Source: Bacteroidota bacterium (GTDB taxonomy: Bacteria; Bacteroidota; Bacteroidia; Flavobacteriales_D; Crocinitomicaceae). Taken from it: DNA of 64,000 nucleotides. The DNA lies in the NCBI GenBank assembly GCA_016192075.1, contig JACPUU010000012.1, forward strand, positions 248,001 through 312,000, given 5' to 3'. A program made the translations under genes and the position numbers. The notes under the pieces were generated by a model. That model did not search any database. It was given only the letters and a program-made list of their open reading frames with translations, and was not told where the DNA came from. Shown in pieces: positions 17,613 to 26,897 of the stretch; the stretch's first letter is position 1, and every line of letters starts with the position of its first letter.

Positions 17613-18041
17613 ATGACGCAAAAAACGCAGAATTACAAAAATCACCGCAGAATTCTTCCTGCATATCACTATTTAACGTACGGGTTGATTGCACTGATAC
17701 TGGTAGCCGGCTCGCTGATTGCTTTTAAGGGAGAGCGCTATTTTATGGGAGCAGTAGTAACACTTATCGGATTAACAATAGCCCTTATCGGATTTTTTGC
17801 GCGCGCTTTTGCACTTAAAGCCCAGGATCGTGCTATCAGGGCTGAAGAAAATTTCAGGTATTATGTGCTTACCGGCAAACGGCTGAGTTCAAACCTGAGG
17901 CTGGGGCAGATCATAGCGCTGCGTTTTGCGTCTGATGATGAATTGGCGGCACTGGCTGAACGTGCTGAAAAGGAAAACCTTTCATCCAGAGAAATTAAAA
18001 TGGCCATTCAAAACTGGCGCGGTGATTTTCACCGGGTATAA
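17613..18041 (+). CDS. DUF6526-family membrane protein
   Basis: A 142-residue protein with two adjacent hydrophobic helices (about 21-41 and 45-66) forming a hairpin, then a basic and acidic helical tail (KAQDRAIRAEENFRYYVLTGKRL). This start (QNYKNHRR) and layout match the conserved Bacteroidota/Acidobacteria family DUF6526. Function unknown. It is transcribed alone, divergently from the lipoprotein gene. Confidence 0.75.
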   Translation: MTQKTQNYKNHRRILPAYHYLTYGLIALILVAGSLIAFKGERYFMGAVVTLIGLTIALIGFFARAFALKAQDRAIRAEENFRYYVLTGKRLSSNLRLGQIIALRFASDDELAALAERAEKENLSSREIKMAIQNWRGDFHRV

Positions 18042-18120
18042 TTACTGCAACAATTTTTCAGCAGGAGTCTGCTCATGAACTTTTCGGGTAGGTCATTCTG
18101 ATTTTATGCGGGGGTAATGG

Positions 18121-18618
18121 TTACAGCAGCAGTACTTTTTTCCAGGTTTCAATAAGTTGAGGCAATTGTATTTGCGCGTTGGCCGGGCTGGTAGAGGGGA
18201 GTGTTGTATAACGCAACGCCGGATCGGGAGTAAAATATTTCCGGTAAAGCGCTTCTGCTTTTTGACCATTAAAAATAACCTTTTGAAGGTGCAGGTGATT
18301 TTGAATAAATGCGGGAATGTTGTTGGGGATCTCGTGTACAATACGGCTGTCCGAACTGCCATCCCGTTTGGCTGAAAATGCGGTGTCCCAAAGGGCAATG
18401 TGTTTTGAGAGTAACAGTGCTTTTTTTGCGTCGTACGTTGCGGGTAAGGGGCAATCAAAAACACCGGCAATTACTTTCCAGAACCGGTTGGCCGGATGTG
18501 CATAATATTCATTTTCTGCAATGGAACGGTCGCCCGGTAAAGACCCCAGTATCAGAATCTGTGCATGGGGTGTTGCAACAGGTTCAAAAGAAAATTTGAG
18601 CAGTTCTTTTGATTTCAT
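18121..18618 (-). CDS. Hypoxanthine/uracil DNA glycosylase (DNA-deoxyinosine glycosylase, UDG superfamily)
   Basis: A 165-residue base-excision enzyme of the UDG superfamily. Motif 1 is GSLPGDRS at 25-32, followed by HPANRFW (41-47) and the C-terminal motif LPSTSPAN (about 139-146), the set seen in DNA-deoxyinosine glycosylases. It removes deaminated bases such as hypoxanthine from DNA. The start is ten bases after the gapA stop, so it is probably cotranscribed with gapA. Confidence 0.85.
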   Translation of the reverse strand: MKSKELLKFSFEPVATPHAQILILGSLPGDRSIAENEYYAHPANRFWKVIAGVFDCPLPATYDAKKALLLSKHIALWDTAFSAKRDGSSDSRIVHEIPNNIPAFIQNHLHLQKVIFNGQKAEALYRKYFTPDPALRYTTLPSTSPANAQIQLPQLIETWKKVLLL

Positions 18619-18628
18619 TCCGGTTAAA

Positions 18629-19624
18629 CTAACGGCCTATTTTCAAAATCAAATCAACCAACCGGTTTGAATAGCCAGCCTCATTATCATACCAGCTCAC
18701 CACCTTGATCATTTTACCAATGGTAGAAGTAAGGTCTGCATCGAACGTAGCGGAGTAGGGAGAACCAATAATGTCTACAGATACAATCGGGTCTTCGGTA
18801 TAATCCATAATTCCCTTCAGTTCATTTTCAGCAGCCAGTTTAAAAGCATTGTTTATTTCGTCAACGGTGAGTGAACGGTCCATGTTAAACGTCATGTCGG
18901 TAATGGAGCCGTCAGGTACCGGAACCCGCATCCCACAACCGCCCATGTGGCCTTCCAGTTCAGGAAATATTTTGGTGATGGCTTTGGCTGCACCGGTAGT
19001 GGTTGGAACAATGGATACAGCTGCTGCCCGTGCCCGTCGCAAATCTTTATGCGGGGCGTCATGTAATTTCTGATCGGTGGTATACGAGTGTACCGTTGTA
19101 ATGTAACAGCTTTCAATTTTTCCCAGTTTTTTCATCACCGCAACCAATGGTGCCGCTGAGTTGGTGGTGCAGGATGCGTTGGAGATAATATCTTCTGATC
19201 CGTCCAGGATGTTGTCATTCACCCCCATCACAATCGCTTTAATATCTGCTGAATTTGGTGGGGCACTCAACACTACTTTTTTAGCTCCTGCAGTCAAATG
19301 GGCCGATGCGGTTTCCCGCGTCAGAAAAAGGCCGGTAGACTCTACCACAATGTCAACTCCCAGGTCTTTCCAGGGAATATCTGCCGGGTTTTTATGTGAT
19401 GTGATGAGAATGCTTTTACCGTTTGCCACAATGGCGGTATTGGTGGTTGAAATCGTTCCGTTAAAGCGTCCGTGAACGGAATCGTATTTCAGCAGGTGTG
19501 CCAGTGTTTTTACAGGAGCCAGATCGTTGATTGCAATAATTTCAATGTCTTTGTTTTGGAGGGCAATGCGGGTAAAATAGCGTCCGATTCTGCCAAATCC
19601 GTTAATACCTATTTTGATGGCCAT
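18629..19624 (-). CDS. gap: Glyceraldehyde-3-phosphate dehydrogenase, type I
   Basis: A 331-residue cytosolic enzyme that oxidises glyceraldehyde 3-phosphate to 1,3-bisphosphoglycerate. The NAD-binding loop is GINGFGRIGR at 6-15, and D34 points to NAD rather than NADP. The catalytic cysteine is C152 in NASCTTNS. Length is normal. Divergently transcribed from the complex I operon across a 344-base gap. A near-consensus -7 element (TACCTTTA) lies just upstream. Confidence 0.97.
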   Translation of the reverse strand: MAIKIGINGFGRIGRYFTRIALQNKDIEIIAINDLAPVKTLAHLLKYDSVHGRFNGTISTTNTAIVANGKSILITSHKNPADIPWKDLGVDIVVESTGLFLTRETASAHLTAGAKKVVLSAPPNSADIKAIVMGVNDNILDGSEDIISNASCTTNSAAPLVAVMKKLGKIESCYITTVHSYTTDQKLHDAPHKDLRRARAAAVSIVPTTTGAAKAITKIFPELEGHMGGCGMRVPVPDGSITDMTFNMDRSLTVDEINNAFKLAAENELKGIMDYTEDPIVSVDIIGSPYSATFDADLTSTIGKMIKVVSWYDNEAGYSNRLVDLILKIGR

Positions 19625-19968
19625 TTTGTCGTGTTTAAAAAGATGAGTTAAAGGTATTTTATTTTTAATCAGAAATCGTGCAAAAACTTCTTAATTCTTG
19701 TAAAAATAAACAGTCAAAAAGAAGCTCTTTTCAACATGTTTTGAACCATTCCTGCGCTTTTGTCAAAAAACTCAAAAATAAAACGATTGATTTTTAACAA
19801 ATTAACTCTTTGTTTAGCTGTTTTTTAGCTAAAAAAAAGGTTTAACTATACATATCATAATTAGAGCGACCATAAATCACGAACCGTAGATACAAAATCA
19901 TCATTGGTCTAAATATTTTTCTTTCATTAAAATTGCGTTAATTTTGTACACCCTTTTTAAAGAAACCC
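19625..19968. other. Divergent regulatory region between gap and the nuo operon
   Basis: This 344-base AT-rich gap holds no gene I can support. It carries an exact -7 element for nuoA (TAATTTTG, 19939-19946, plus strand) and an AT-rich inverted repeat TTTAGCT-7 bases-AGCTAAA at 19813-19833. The inverted repeat could be an operator or a weak hairpin. The rest shows no further structure by eye. Confidence 0.5.
19939..19946 (+). promoter_or_regulatory. Promoter -7 element of the nuo operon
   Basis: TAATTTTG matches TAnnTTTG exactly and ends 22 bases before the nuoA ATG. The -33 position has only T-rich sequence, no TTG. Confidence 0.5.
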
Positions 19969-20340
19969 ATGGAAAAAAGTTCACTGTTGGATTATCTGCC
20001 AATTTTGATCATGTTTGGAATTGCAGCCGGCTTTGCCGGTCTTATTTTATTTCTGACGCATGTTGTTGGTCCAAGAAGAAAGACCCGGGTAAAACTTGAA
20101 GCCTTTGAGTGCGGAATTGAACCCCAGGGAAATGCGCGCGTCCCGTTCTCTATCAAATACTTTTTAGTGGCAATTATTTTTGTTTTGTTCGATATTGAAA
20201 TTATCTTTATGTATCCTTGGGCCGCTAATTTCAAAGTGCTCGGTATTTTGGGTGTCATCGAGGTGTTCACATTTATTGCACTTTTGCTGGTTGGCTTCTA
20301 TTACATGCTTTCCAAAAAAGCATTAAAATGGGAAGATTAG
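19969..20340 (+). CDS. nuoA: NADH-quinone oxidoreductase subunit A
   Basis: A 123-residue membrane subunit of complex I with three helices. The conserved signature is present: FECGIEPQG in the first loop and KYFLVAIIFVLFDIEIIFMYPW in helix 2, including the FDIE acidic pair near the quinone channel. First gene of the 14-gene nuo operon, preceded by its promoter element. Confidence 0.97.
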   Translation: MEKSSLLDYLPILIMFGIAAGFAGLILFLTHVVGPRRKTRVKLEAFECGIEPQGNARVPFSIKYFLVAIIFVLFDIEIIFMYPWAANFKVLGILGVIEVFTFIALLLVGFYYMLSKKALKWED

Positions 20341-20363
20341 CTTCAATTCGTTAAAACGGCACT

Positions 20364-20924
20364 ATGGCTGAGCTTGTAAAAAAATCATCGGTTGAAATTG
20401 TTACCAAACCTGAAGGGCTGGAGGGGCAAGGTTTTTTTGCTACCCGGGTTGATTCGGTTATGGGGCTGGCACGTGCCAATTCACTCTGGCCGCTTCCCTT
20501 TGCTACATCGTGCTGCGGCATTGAGTTTATGGCTACCATGGCTTCACATTATGACCTGGCCCGTTTTGGTATGGAACGGCTTAGCTTTTCACCTCGCCAG
20601 GCTGATTTGCTGATGGTAATGGGTACCATTGCAAAAAAAATGGGACCAACCCTGAGACAGGTGTATGAGCAAATGGCCGAACCAAGATGGGTGATCAGTG
20701 TTGGTGCCTGTGCCTGCAGCGGCGGTATCTTTGACACATACAGTGTGCTGCAGGGAATTGATCGCATTATTCCGGTAGATGTTTACGTACCGGGGTGCCC
20801 ACCCAACCCTGAACAGATTATCGATGGCATTTTGAAAATTCAGGAGCTTGCAAAACACGAGTCGTCACGCCGTCGTTACAGCCCTGAATACAAGGCTCTG
20901 CTAAATTCTTACGGTATTGAATAA
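20364..20924 (+). CDS. nuoB: NADH-quinone oxidoreductase subunit B
   Basis: A 186-residue peripheral subunit that binds the terminal 4Fe-4S cluster N2, which passes electrons to quinone. The four ligands are visible: the adjacent C50-C51 (TSCCGIEFM), C116 (GACACSGG) and C145 (VPGCPPNPE). Starts 23 bases after nuoA. Confidence 0.97.
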   Translation: MAELVKKSSVEIVTKPEGLEGQGFFATRVDSVMGLARANSLWPLPFATSCCGIEFMATMASHYDLARFGMERLSFSPRQADLLMVMGTIAKKMGPTLRQVYEQMAEPRWVISVGACACSGGIFDTYSVLQGIDRIIPVDVYVPGCPPNPEQIIDGILKIQELAKHESSRRRYSPEYKALLNSYGIE

Positions 20925-20934
20925 GTCTATTGAA

Positions 20935-21432
20935 ATGGAAGAATTTTTGAGCAAAGTCCACGCCGTTCTGAACGAAAAATTTCCGGGAGAAGTTCTGTCA
21001 GCAGAACTGGTTTATGACTTTCCGGTGGTTACTGTTAAACCAAATCACAGTCATGCAATTCTGCAGTTTTTGAAAGAAGATGCATCGTTTAATTTTCATT
21101 TTCTGACTGATCTTACCGGTGTGCAGACAGCAGATGAAAAAGAGTTAGGGGTGATTTATCACCTGCACAACCTGCCTGCCAATATCCGCATTCGCATTAA
21201 AACATTTTTCAGCATAACCAAACCTGAAATTAAATCAGTCACCGATCTTTGGCCTGCTGCAAACTGGATGGAGCGCGAGACCTATGATTTTTTTGGGGTA
21301 AAATTCCAGGGGCATCCAAACCTGAAACGAATTTTGAATGTTGACGAGATGGATATTTTTCCATTGCGTAAGGAATATCCGCTGGAAGATCAGACCCGGG
21401 ATGACAAAAGCGATAAAATGTTTGGCAGATAA
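20935..21432 (+). CDS. nuoC: NADH-quinone oxidoreductase subunit C
   Basis: A 165-residue subunit of the hydrophilic arm, with the 30-kDa subunit signature ERETYDFFGVKFQGHPNLKRIL near the end. It is separate from nuoD, not fused. I chose ATG 20935; an in-frame TTG at 20917 would overlap nuoB by eight bases. Confidence 0.95.
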   Translation: MEEFLSKVHAVLNEKFPGEVLSAELVYDFPVVTVKPNHSHAILQFLKEDASFNFHFLTDLTGVQTADEKELGVIYHLHNLPANIRIRIKTFFSITKPEIKSVTDLWPAANWMERETYDFFGVKFQGHPNLKRILNVDEMDIFPLRKEYPLEDQTRDDKSDKMFGR

Positions 21433-21438
21433 TAACCC

Positions 21439-22653
21439 ATGAGCAAAAAAAGCAGTCATATCATACCACCTTCAATAAACAGCATTGAAAAAGAATATTC
21501 TACGCTGAACCTTGGTCCAACACACCCGGCCACGCATGGTATTTTTCAGAATGTGTTGCAGATGGATGGTGAAATTATTCACGATGCCATTCCAACCATC
21601 GGTTACATTCACCGGGCATTTGAGAAACTGGCAGAAAGAAGGCCTTATGCGCAGATAACCCCGCTTACAGATCGTTTGAATTACTGTTCGGCACCCATCA
21701 ATAACATGGGCTGGCACATGACGGTTGAAAAACTTATTAAAGCTGAAATTCCAAAGCGGGCTGAATACATGCGCGTTATTATCATGGAACTGGCCCGCAT
21801 TGCAGATCACATTATCTGCAACACCATTATCGGGCAGGATACCGGCGCAACTACCGGCTTTCTGTACCTGTTCCAGTACCGTGAAAAAATTTACGACATT
21901 TTTGAAAGCATTTGCGGGGCACGCTTAACAACGAATATCTGCCGTATCGGAGGATTTGACAAAGAGTGGGGCAAAGTTACGTGGGACCGCATTCACCAGT
22001 TTGTGGCAGACTTTCCAAAAGCGCTTGATGAATTTAATAACCTGCTTGAACGCAACCGGATTTTTATGGACCGTACCATTAATTGCGGTCCTATTACTGC
22101 CGAAAAAGCGCTTGAATATAGCTTTACCGGACCAAATCTGAGAGCAGCCGGTGTGGATTATGATGTGCGCGTTGCAACACCCTATTCATCTTACAGTGAT
22201 TTTGAATTTATTATTCCGGTTGGTACAAGTGGTGATACCTACGATCGTTTTATGGTGCGTAATGAAGAAATGAAACAGTCACTGAGCATTATCAAACAGG
22301 CCCTCAAAAATATGCCTGATGGTAAAACGCATGCTGACCTGCCTGATTTTTTTCTGCCGCCAAAAGAAAAAGTGTACAGTGAAATGGAAGCGCTCATTTA
22401 TCACTTTAAAATTGTGATGGGTGAAACCGATATTCCAAAAGGTGAAGTATATCATTCTGTAGAAGGGGGGAACGGAGAACTTGGATTTTACCTGATCAGT
22501 GACGGCGGACGAACTCCTTACCGGCTCCATTTCAGAAGACCTTGTTTTATTTATTACCAGGCCTATCCTGAAATGATAAAGGGAACCATGCTGAGTGATG
22601 CTATTATTACCATGAGCAGCATGAATGTAATTGCAGGAGAACTGGACGCGTAA
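21439..22653 (+). CDS. nuoD: NADH-quinone oxidoreductase subunit D
   Basis: A 404-residue 49-kDa subunit that forms the quinone-binding cavity with NuoB. It keeps the N-terminal loop NLGPTHPATHGIFQ, whose histidines lie near the quinone headgroup, and ends SSMNVIAGELDA, the conserved C-terminus. Six bases separate it from nuoC. Confidence 0.97.
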   Translation: MSKKSSHIIPPSINSIEKEYSTLNLGPTHPATHGIFQNVLQMDGEIIHDAIPTIGYIHRAFEKLAERRPYAQITPLTDRLNYCSAPINNMGWHMTVEKLIKAEIPKRAEYMRVIIMELARIADHIICNTIIGQDTGATTGFLYLFQYREKIYDIFESICGARLTTNICRIGGFDKEWGKVTWDRIHQFVADFPKALDEFNNLLERNRIFMDRTINCGPITAEKALEYSFTGPNLRAAGVDYDVRVATPYSSYSDFEFIIPVGTSGDTYDRFMVRNEEMKQSLSIIKQALKNMPDGKTHADLPDFFLPPKEKVYSEMEALIYHFKIVMGETDIPKGEVYHSVEGGNGELGFYLISDGGRTPYRLHFRRPCFIYYQAYPEMIKGTMLSDAIITMSSMNVIAGELDA

Positions 22654-22715
22654 AGGATGAAGAAAAAATTGGACAGCTATAGAACTGGATTCAGGATTTA
22701 AACAACAACGGAGAA

Positions 22716-23297
22716 ATGGGAGCACAGGTTCACGGAACACAGGAATTTAATGAGAGTAAACGCGCTGAAATAGAATTCAGTGATGAGGCCATGGCTACTG
22801 TGCAGAAGCTGATCTCAAATTATCCTGAAGGTAAACAGAAATCAGCCCTGATACCGGTACTGCATGTTGCCCAGGCTGAGTTTGATGGCTGGCTGAGTCC
22901 GGAAGTGATGGATTATGTTGCATCGATACTGAACATAAAAGCCATTGAGGTTTTTGAAGTAGCATCGTTTTACAGCATGTTTAATTTAAAACCGGTTGGC
23001 AAATGTGTTTTTGAAGTTTGCCAAACCAGTTCATGCTGGTTGAACGGGGCTGAAGACATTATCAAATACATTGAAAAAAAGCTGAACATTAAGGTGGGTG
23101 AAACTACCAAAGATGGCCTGTTTACGCTCAAGGTTGCAGAATGCCTGGGATCTTGCGGAACAGCGCCAATGCTGCAATGCGGTGCAAGCTATCATGAAAA
23201 GCTAACCTACGAAAAAGTAGACCGGCTGATTGATAGTTACAAAGCTGAAGGCAAACGCAGAAGTTATACAGATAAAGATTACAAAAATACCCTGTAA
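22716..23297 (+). CDS. nuoE: NADH-quinone oxidoreductase subunit E
   Basis: A 193-residue thioredoxin-like subunit that binds the 2Fe-2S cluster N1a in the NADH module. The ligands are C102 and C107 (CQTSSC) and C143 and C147 (CLGSC). Normal length with a somewhat longer C-terminal tail. Sixty-two bases separate it from nuoD and hold no convincing gene. Confidence 0.96.
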   Translation: MGAQVHGTQEFNESKRAEIEFSDEAMATVQKLISNYPEGKQKSALIPVLHVAQAEFDGWLSPEVMDYVASILNIKAIEVFEVASFYSMFNLKPVGKCVFEVCQTSSCWLNGAEDIIKYIEKKLNIKVGETTKDGLFTLKVAECLGSCGTAPMLQCGASYHEKLTYEKVDRLIDSYKAEGKRRSYTDKDYKNTL

Positions 23298-23309
23298 GGG
23301 CATAAACAC

Positions 23310-24650
23310 ATGGCACGAAAACTACTTATTCAAAACGATCAGGTTCCGGGAATCAATACCCTGGAAGTGTATCGTGCGCAAGGCGGCTATCGTTCAGTTG
23401 AAAAAGCCCTTAAGACAATGGTCCCTGACCAGGTAACCGAAGAGGTTAAGAAGTCTGGTTTGCGGGGACGGGGAGGAGCTGGTTTTCCAACCGGTATGAA
23501 ATGGAGTTTTCTGGCAAAACCAGAAGGCGTTCCGCGTTACCTGGTGTGTAATGCCGATGAGTCAGAACCGGGAACGTTCAAGGATCGTTACCTGATGGAA
23601 AAAATTCCGCATGCACTTATTGAAGGTATGATTACGGCCTCTTACGCATTGGGTGCAAGAACGTCTTATATCTATATTCGCGGAGAGTATTTTTACGTAG
23701 CGCGCATTCTTGAAAACGCCATCAAAGAAGCCTATGAAGCAGGCTGGCTGGGTCGTAATATTTTAGGAACTGATTTTTCACACGACTGTTATGTGCAGGT
23801 GGGTGCGGGTGCTTACATCTGTGGTGAAGAAACGGCATTACTGGAGTCGCTTGAAGGTAAAAGGGGGAACCCGCGTATTAAACCACCATTCCCTGCCGTT
23901 GCCGGTTTATGGGGATGCCCGACCGTGGTAAATAATGTAGAAACAATTGCCGCCGTTTGCCCTATTGTGAATATGGGAGGCGACGAATATGCCAAAATAG
24001 GAGTCGGAAAATCAACCGGAACAAAACTGATCTCAGCATCTGGTCACATCAACAAACCCGGTGTGTATGAAATTGAACTTGGGCTGCCCGTTGAAGAGTT
24101 TATTTACAGTGATGCGTATTGTGGTGGAATCCGCAACGGAAAAAGCCTGAAAGCTGTTGTTGCCGGAGGTTCTTCCGTTCCCATTCTGCCGGCGCATCTG
24201 ATTCTGAAAACAGCTGCCGGCGAGCCGCGCCTCATGTCTTATGAAAGTCTTTCAGACGGAGGTTTTCAAACAGGTACCATGCTTGGTTCAGGTGGTTTTA
24301 TTGTAATGGATGAAGATACCAGCATTGTCAAAAACCTGTTTACGTTTACCCGTTTTTACCATCATGAAAGTTGCGGACAATGTTCACCTTGTCGTGAAGG
24401 TACCGGTTGGATGGAAAAAGTATTAAAGAAATTTTTGAACGGCACCGCACAGGAAAGTGATGTGGATTTGTTGTGGGATATTCAGCGCAAAATTGAAGGA
24501 AAAACCATTTGCCCGTTGGGTGAAGCAGCAGCCTGGCCGGTTGCAGCTGCCATCCGTCATTTTAAAGAAGAATTTCTGGAAGTGGCACGCAGCAAAAAAT
24601 TTGTAGACATCAGCCATTACGAACGATTGAATAAACAATATGCCTCGTAG
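23310..24650 (+). CDS. nuoF: NADH-quinone oxidoreductase subunit F
   Basis: A 446-residue flavoprotein that takes hydride from NADH via FMN and holds cluster N3. It shows the NADH/FMN loop [16 protein letters not shown], the segment [18 protein letters not shown], the ligands C355, C358 and C361 (SCGQCSPC) and a fourth cysteine about 401 (TICPLG). Its TAG stop is the first part of a 28-base palindrome (24647-24674), so the repeat arrived at, or replaced, the end of this gene. Confidence 0.97.
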   Translation: MARKLLIQNDQVPGINTLEVYRAQGGYRSVEKALKTMVPDQVTEEVKKSGLRGRGGAGFPTGMKWSFLAKPEGVPRYLVCNADESEPGTFKDRYLMEKIPHALIEGMITASYALGARTSYIYIRGEYFYVARILENAIKEAYEAGWLGRNILGTDFSHDCYVQVGAGAYICGEETALLESLEGKRGNPRIKPPFPAVAGLWGCPTVVNNVETIAAVCPIVNMGGDEYAKIGVGKSTGTKLISASGHINKPGVYEIELGLPVEEFIYSDAYCGGIRNGKSLKAVVAGGSSVPILPAHLILKTAAGEPRLMSYESLSDGGFQTGTMLGSGGFIVMDEDTSIVKNLFTFTRFYHHESCGQCSPCREGTGWMEKVLKKFLNGTAQESDVDLLWDIQRKIEGKTICPLGEAAAWPVAAAIRHFKEEFLEVARSKKFVDISHYERLNKQYAS

Positions 24651-24674
24651 AGACAGGTCGTGACCTGTCTCTAC
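24647..24674. repeat. 28-bp palindromic element overlapping the nuoF stop
   Basis: GTAGAGACAGGTC, two bases, GACCTGTCTCTAC: perfect 13-bp arms. In RNA it folds into a strong hairpin. It has the look of dispersed GTAGAGAC...GTCTCTAC palindromes that I know from other bacterial genomes. It supplies the nuoF stop codon and is not followed by a T run, so it is not a classic terminator. Confidence 0.75.
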
Positions 24675-24700
24675 AGAACAAAAAAATGCATAAAAAGGAG

Positions 24701-24718
24701 GTCGTGTCGCGACACGAC
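24701..24718. repeat. 18-bp perfect palindrome before nuoG
   Basis: GTCGTGTCGCGACACGAC is a perfect self-complementary sequence 26 bases after the first palindrome and 26 bases before the nuoG start. The shared GTCGTG word suggests the two belong to one composite repeat. Confidence 0.7.
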
Positions 24719-24744
24719 AGAATAGAACGAAAAAACAGAACGGA

Positions 24745-25728
24745 ATGAAAGTAACGATTGACGGAAAAGAGATCGATGTACCAAAAGGAACAACGATTCT
24801 GCAAGCGGCCCGGATGATAGGAGCTGAGGTAGCACCTCCGGCAATGTGTTATTATTCCAAATTGAAAAGCAGTGGTGGCTATTGCCGTACCTGCATTGTA
24901 AAGGTTACAAAAGGCAGCACCGCCAATCCAACTCCCATGCCTAAACCTGTTGCCAGCTGCCGTACAGAGGTGATGGATGGAATGGTGGTAGAGAATTTTA
25001 CAAGTCCTGAAATTGTTGAAGCCCGCAAAGGAATTGTTGAATTTTTGCTCATCAATCACCCGCTTGATTGTCCGGTTTGTGACCAGGCTGGTGAATGTAA
25101 ACTGCAGGATCTGGGATATGAACATGGCCTGGCAGAATCACGCTATGAATTTGAACGTCGTGAGTTTGACATGATAGACATTGGTGACAAAGTGAAACTT
25201 CACATGAACCGGTGTATATTGTGTTATCGTTGTGTAAAAGTAGCTGATCAGCTTACCGATGGTCGCGTGCACGGCGTTATAAACCGTGGAGATGCATCAG
25301 AAATTTCAACCTACATTGAGCAGGTAATTGACAACGAATTTTCAGGCAACGTTATTGATGTATGCCCGGTGGGTGCGCTGACTGATAAAACGTTCCGGTT
25401 CAAACAGCGGGTATGGTTTACCAAACCTGTGGATGCGCACCGTAACTGCCCAACCTGTTCGGGTAAAGTAAGATTGTGGATCAAGGGAGAAGATGTTTTG
25501 CGTGTTACCGCGCGAAAAGATCAGTGGGATGAGGTGGAAGAATTTATTTGCAACGCATGCCGTTACGATCACAAAAAGAAAAGTGACTGGGAGATAGAAG
25601 GACCGTCTCCGGTTAACAGACATTCCGTAATTTCTCAAAATCAGTATGCACATCTGAACCAGCAAAAACTTGAACAGTTAAAGCATCAAAGTGCACTTGG
25701 TTTTATGAAAATTGACAAAAAACCTTGA
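24745..25728 (+). CDS. nuoG: NADH-quinone oxidoreductase subunit G, short form
   Basis: A 327-residue electron-wire subunit. Residues 1-75 hold a 2Fe-2S ferredoxin domain (C35, C47, C50, C72). Then come the N5 ligands H105, C109, C112 and C118, and the N4 ligands C157, C160, C163 and C207. A last cysteine set C235xxC238 and C269xxC272 is what remains at the start of the molybdopterin-like part, spaced as in a zinc ribbon or an altered N7 site. The large C-terminal oxidoreductase domain of the 780-900-residue NuoG proteins is missing. Short NuoG occurs in Bacteroidota, so this is probably normal and not a truncation. Confidence 0.93.
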   Translation: MKVTIDGKEIDVPKGTTILQAARMIGAEVAPPAMCYYSKLKSSGGYCRTCIVKVTKGSTANPTPMPKPVASCRTEVMDGMVVENFTSPEIVEARKGIVEFLLINHPLDCPVCDQAGECKLQDLGYEHGLAESRYEFERREFDMIDIGDKVKLHMNRCILCYRCVKVADQLTDGRVHGVINRGDASEISTYIEQVIDNEFSGNVIDVCPVGALTDKTFRFKQRVWFTKPVDAHRNCPTCSGKVRLWIKGEDVLRVTARKDQWDEVEEFICNACRYDHKKKSDWEIEGPSPVNRHSVISQNQYAHLNQQKLEQLKHQSALGFMKIDKKP

Positions 25729-25735
25729 TTCCGGC

Positions 25736-26791
25736 ATGACAGCATTTATACTTTATAAATCAATTATCTGTTTAGCGATATTTATTTTGTCTCTTACCGT
25801 GGCTGCTTATGCCAGCTGGTGGGAACGCAAATTATCTGGTTTTTTACAAGATCGTTACGGACCAAACCGGGCTGGTAAGTGGGGACTTCTGCAACCCCTG
25901 GCTGATGGTGGAAAAATGTTATTCAAAGAAGAAATTATTCCCAACCTGTCCAACAAGTTTTTATTTGTTATTGCGCCTGGTATTTTTATTATTACCACCA
26001 TTGTAGCAGGTGTATTGATTCCCTGGGCGCCACCGGTAAAAATCGGAGACACCTATTATGCCATGCAGGCTACCGATATTGATATCGGAGTTGTATTTCT
26101 GCTTGGTGTTACATCGGTTGGTGTTTATGGTATTATGATTGGCGGCTGGGCCTCTAACAATAAATACTCGCTGCTGGGAGCCATTCGCGCTTCAGCCCAG
26201 ATGATCAGCTATGAACTGGCCATGGGTATTTCGTTGATTGCATTAATTATCAGCGCAGGCGGAACGTTGAGCTTTAGTGAAATTCTGCAGGTTCAGGATG
26301 CCGGATATGCCAACGTTGTATGGCAGCCGCTGGGTTTTGTTATCTTCTTTGTCTGTTCACTGGCTGAAACAAACCGTGCACCTTTTGACCTGGCCGAGTG
26401 CGAAACCGAGCTGGTAGGTGGTTATCATACCGAGTATTCAGCCTTTAAACTGGGATTATTTTTGTTTGCCGAATACATGGCTATGTTTGTTTCATCAGCA
26501 GTAATGGCTGGTTTCTATTTTGGCGGCTATAATTTTCCGTTTGCTGCAGAACTTTACCAGGCAATGGGGCTTGAAGAAGGTTCATGGATAATAACCCTGA
26601 TTGGTTTTACGGTTTATTTCGCCAAAACATTGCTGTTTATTTCGGTGTTTATGTGGATTCGCTGGACACTGCCAAGATTCCGTTATGATCAGCTCATGAA
26701 CCTGGGGTGGAAAGCACTGTTGCCGCTTTCCCTGTTAAATCTTGCCATTACGGTTGTTGTTGAATTTATCCGTGGAAATATTCAGTTTTAA
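25736..26791 (+). CDS. nuoH: NADH-quinone oxidoreductase subunit H
   Basis: A 351-residue membrane subunit at the junction of the two arms, lining the quinone channel. The conserved loops SWWERKLSGFLQDRYGPNR and ETNRAPFDLAECETELVGGY are intact. About eight helices. The ATG at 25736, eight bases after the nuoG stop, is preferred to an in-frame start at 25712 that would overlap nuoG. Confidence 0.96.
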   Translation: MTAFILYKSIICLAIFILSLTVAAYASWWERKLSGFLQDRYGPNRAGKWGLLQPLADGGKMLFKEEIIPNLSNKFLFVIAPGIFIITTIVAGVLIPWAPPVKIGDTYYAMQATDIDIGVVFLLGVTSVGVYGIMIGGWASNNKYSLLGAIRASAQMISYELAMGISLIALIISAGGTLSFSEILQVQDAGYANVVWQPLGFVIFFVCSLAETNRAPFDLAECETELVGGYHTEYSAFKLGLFLFAEYMAMFVSSAVMAGFYFGGYNFPFAAELYQAMGLEEGSWIITLIGFTVYFAKTLLFISVFMWIRWTLPRFRYDQLMNLGWKALLPLSLLNLAITVVVEFIRGNIQF

Positions 26792-26897
26792 GTATGAGTC
26801 AGAAATCAGAAACAGCACACGTTGATTTTTTTGCCGGGGCAATTTGTACATGCCGGTTCGTGGAGGGCTCATGTATTTTATTTAATGAACGTATAGC

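Noticed and set aside
18055-18080. Short hairpin AGCAG-GAGT-CTGCT after the DUF6526 gene
   Set aside because: Stem of only five pairs and no T run, so not called a terminator.
24647-24718. Palindromes as an intrinsic terminator splitting the nuo operon
   Set aside because: No T run follows either palindrome and nuoG-N would be left without a visible promoter.
24610-25125. A 171-codon minus-strand frame across the nuoF-nuoG junction
   Set aside because: It is antisense to the conserved nuoG domain and its composition is not protein-like.
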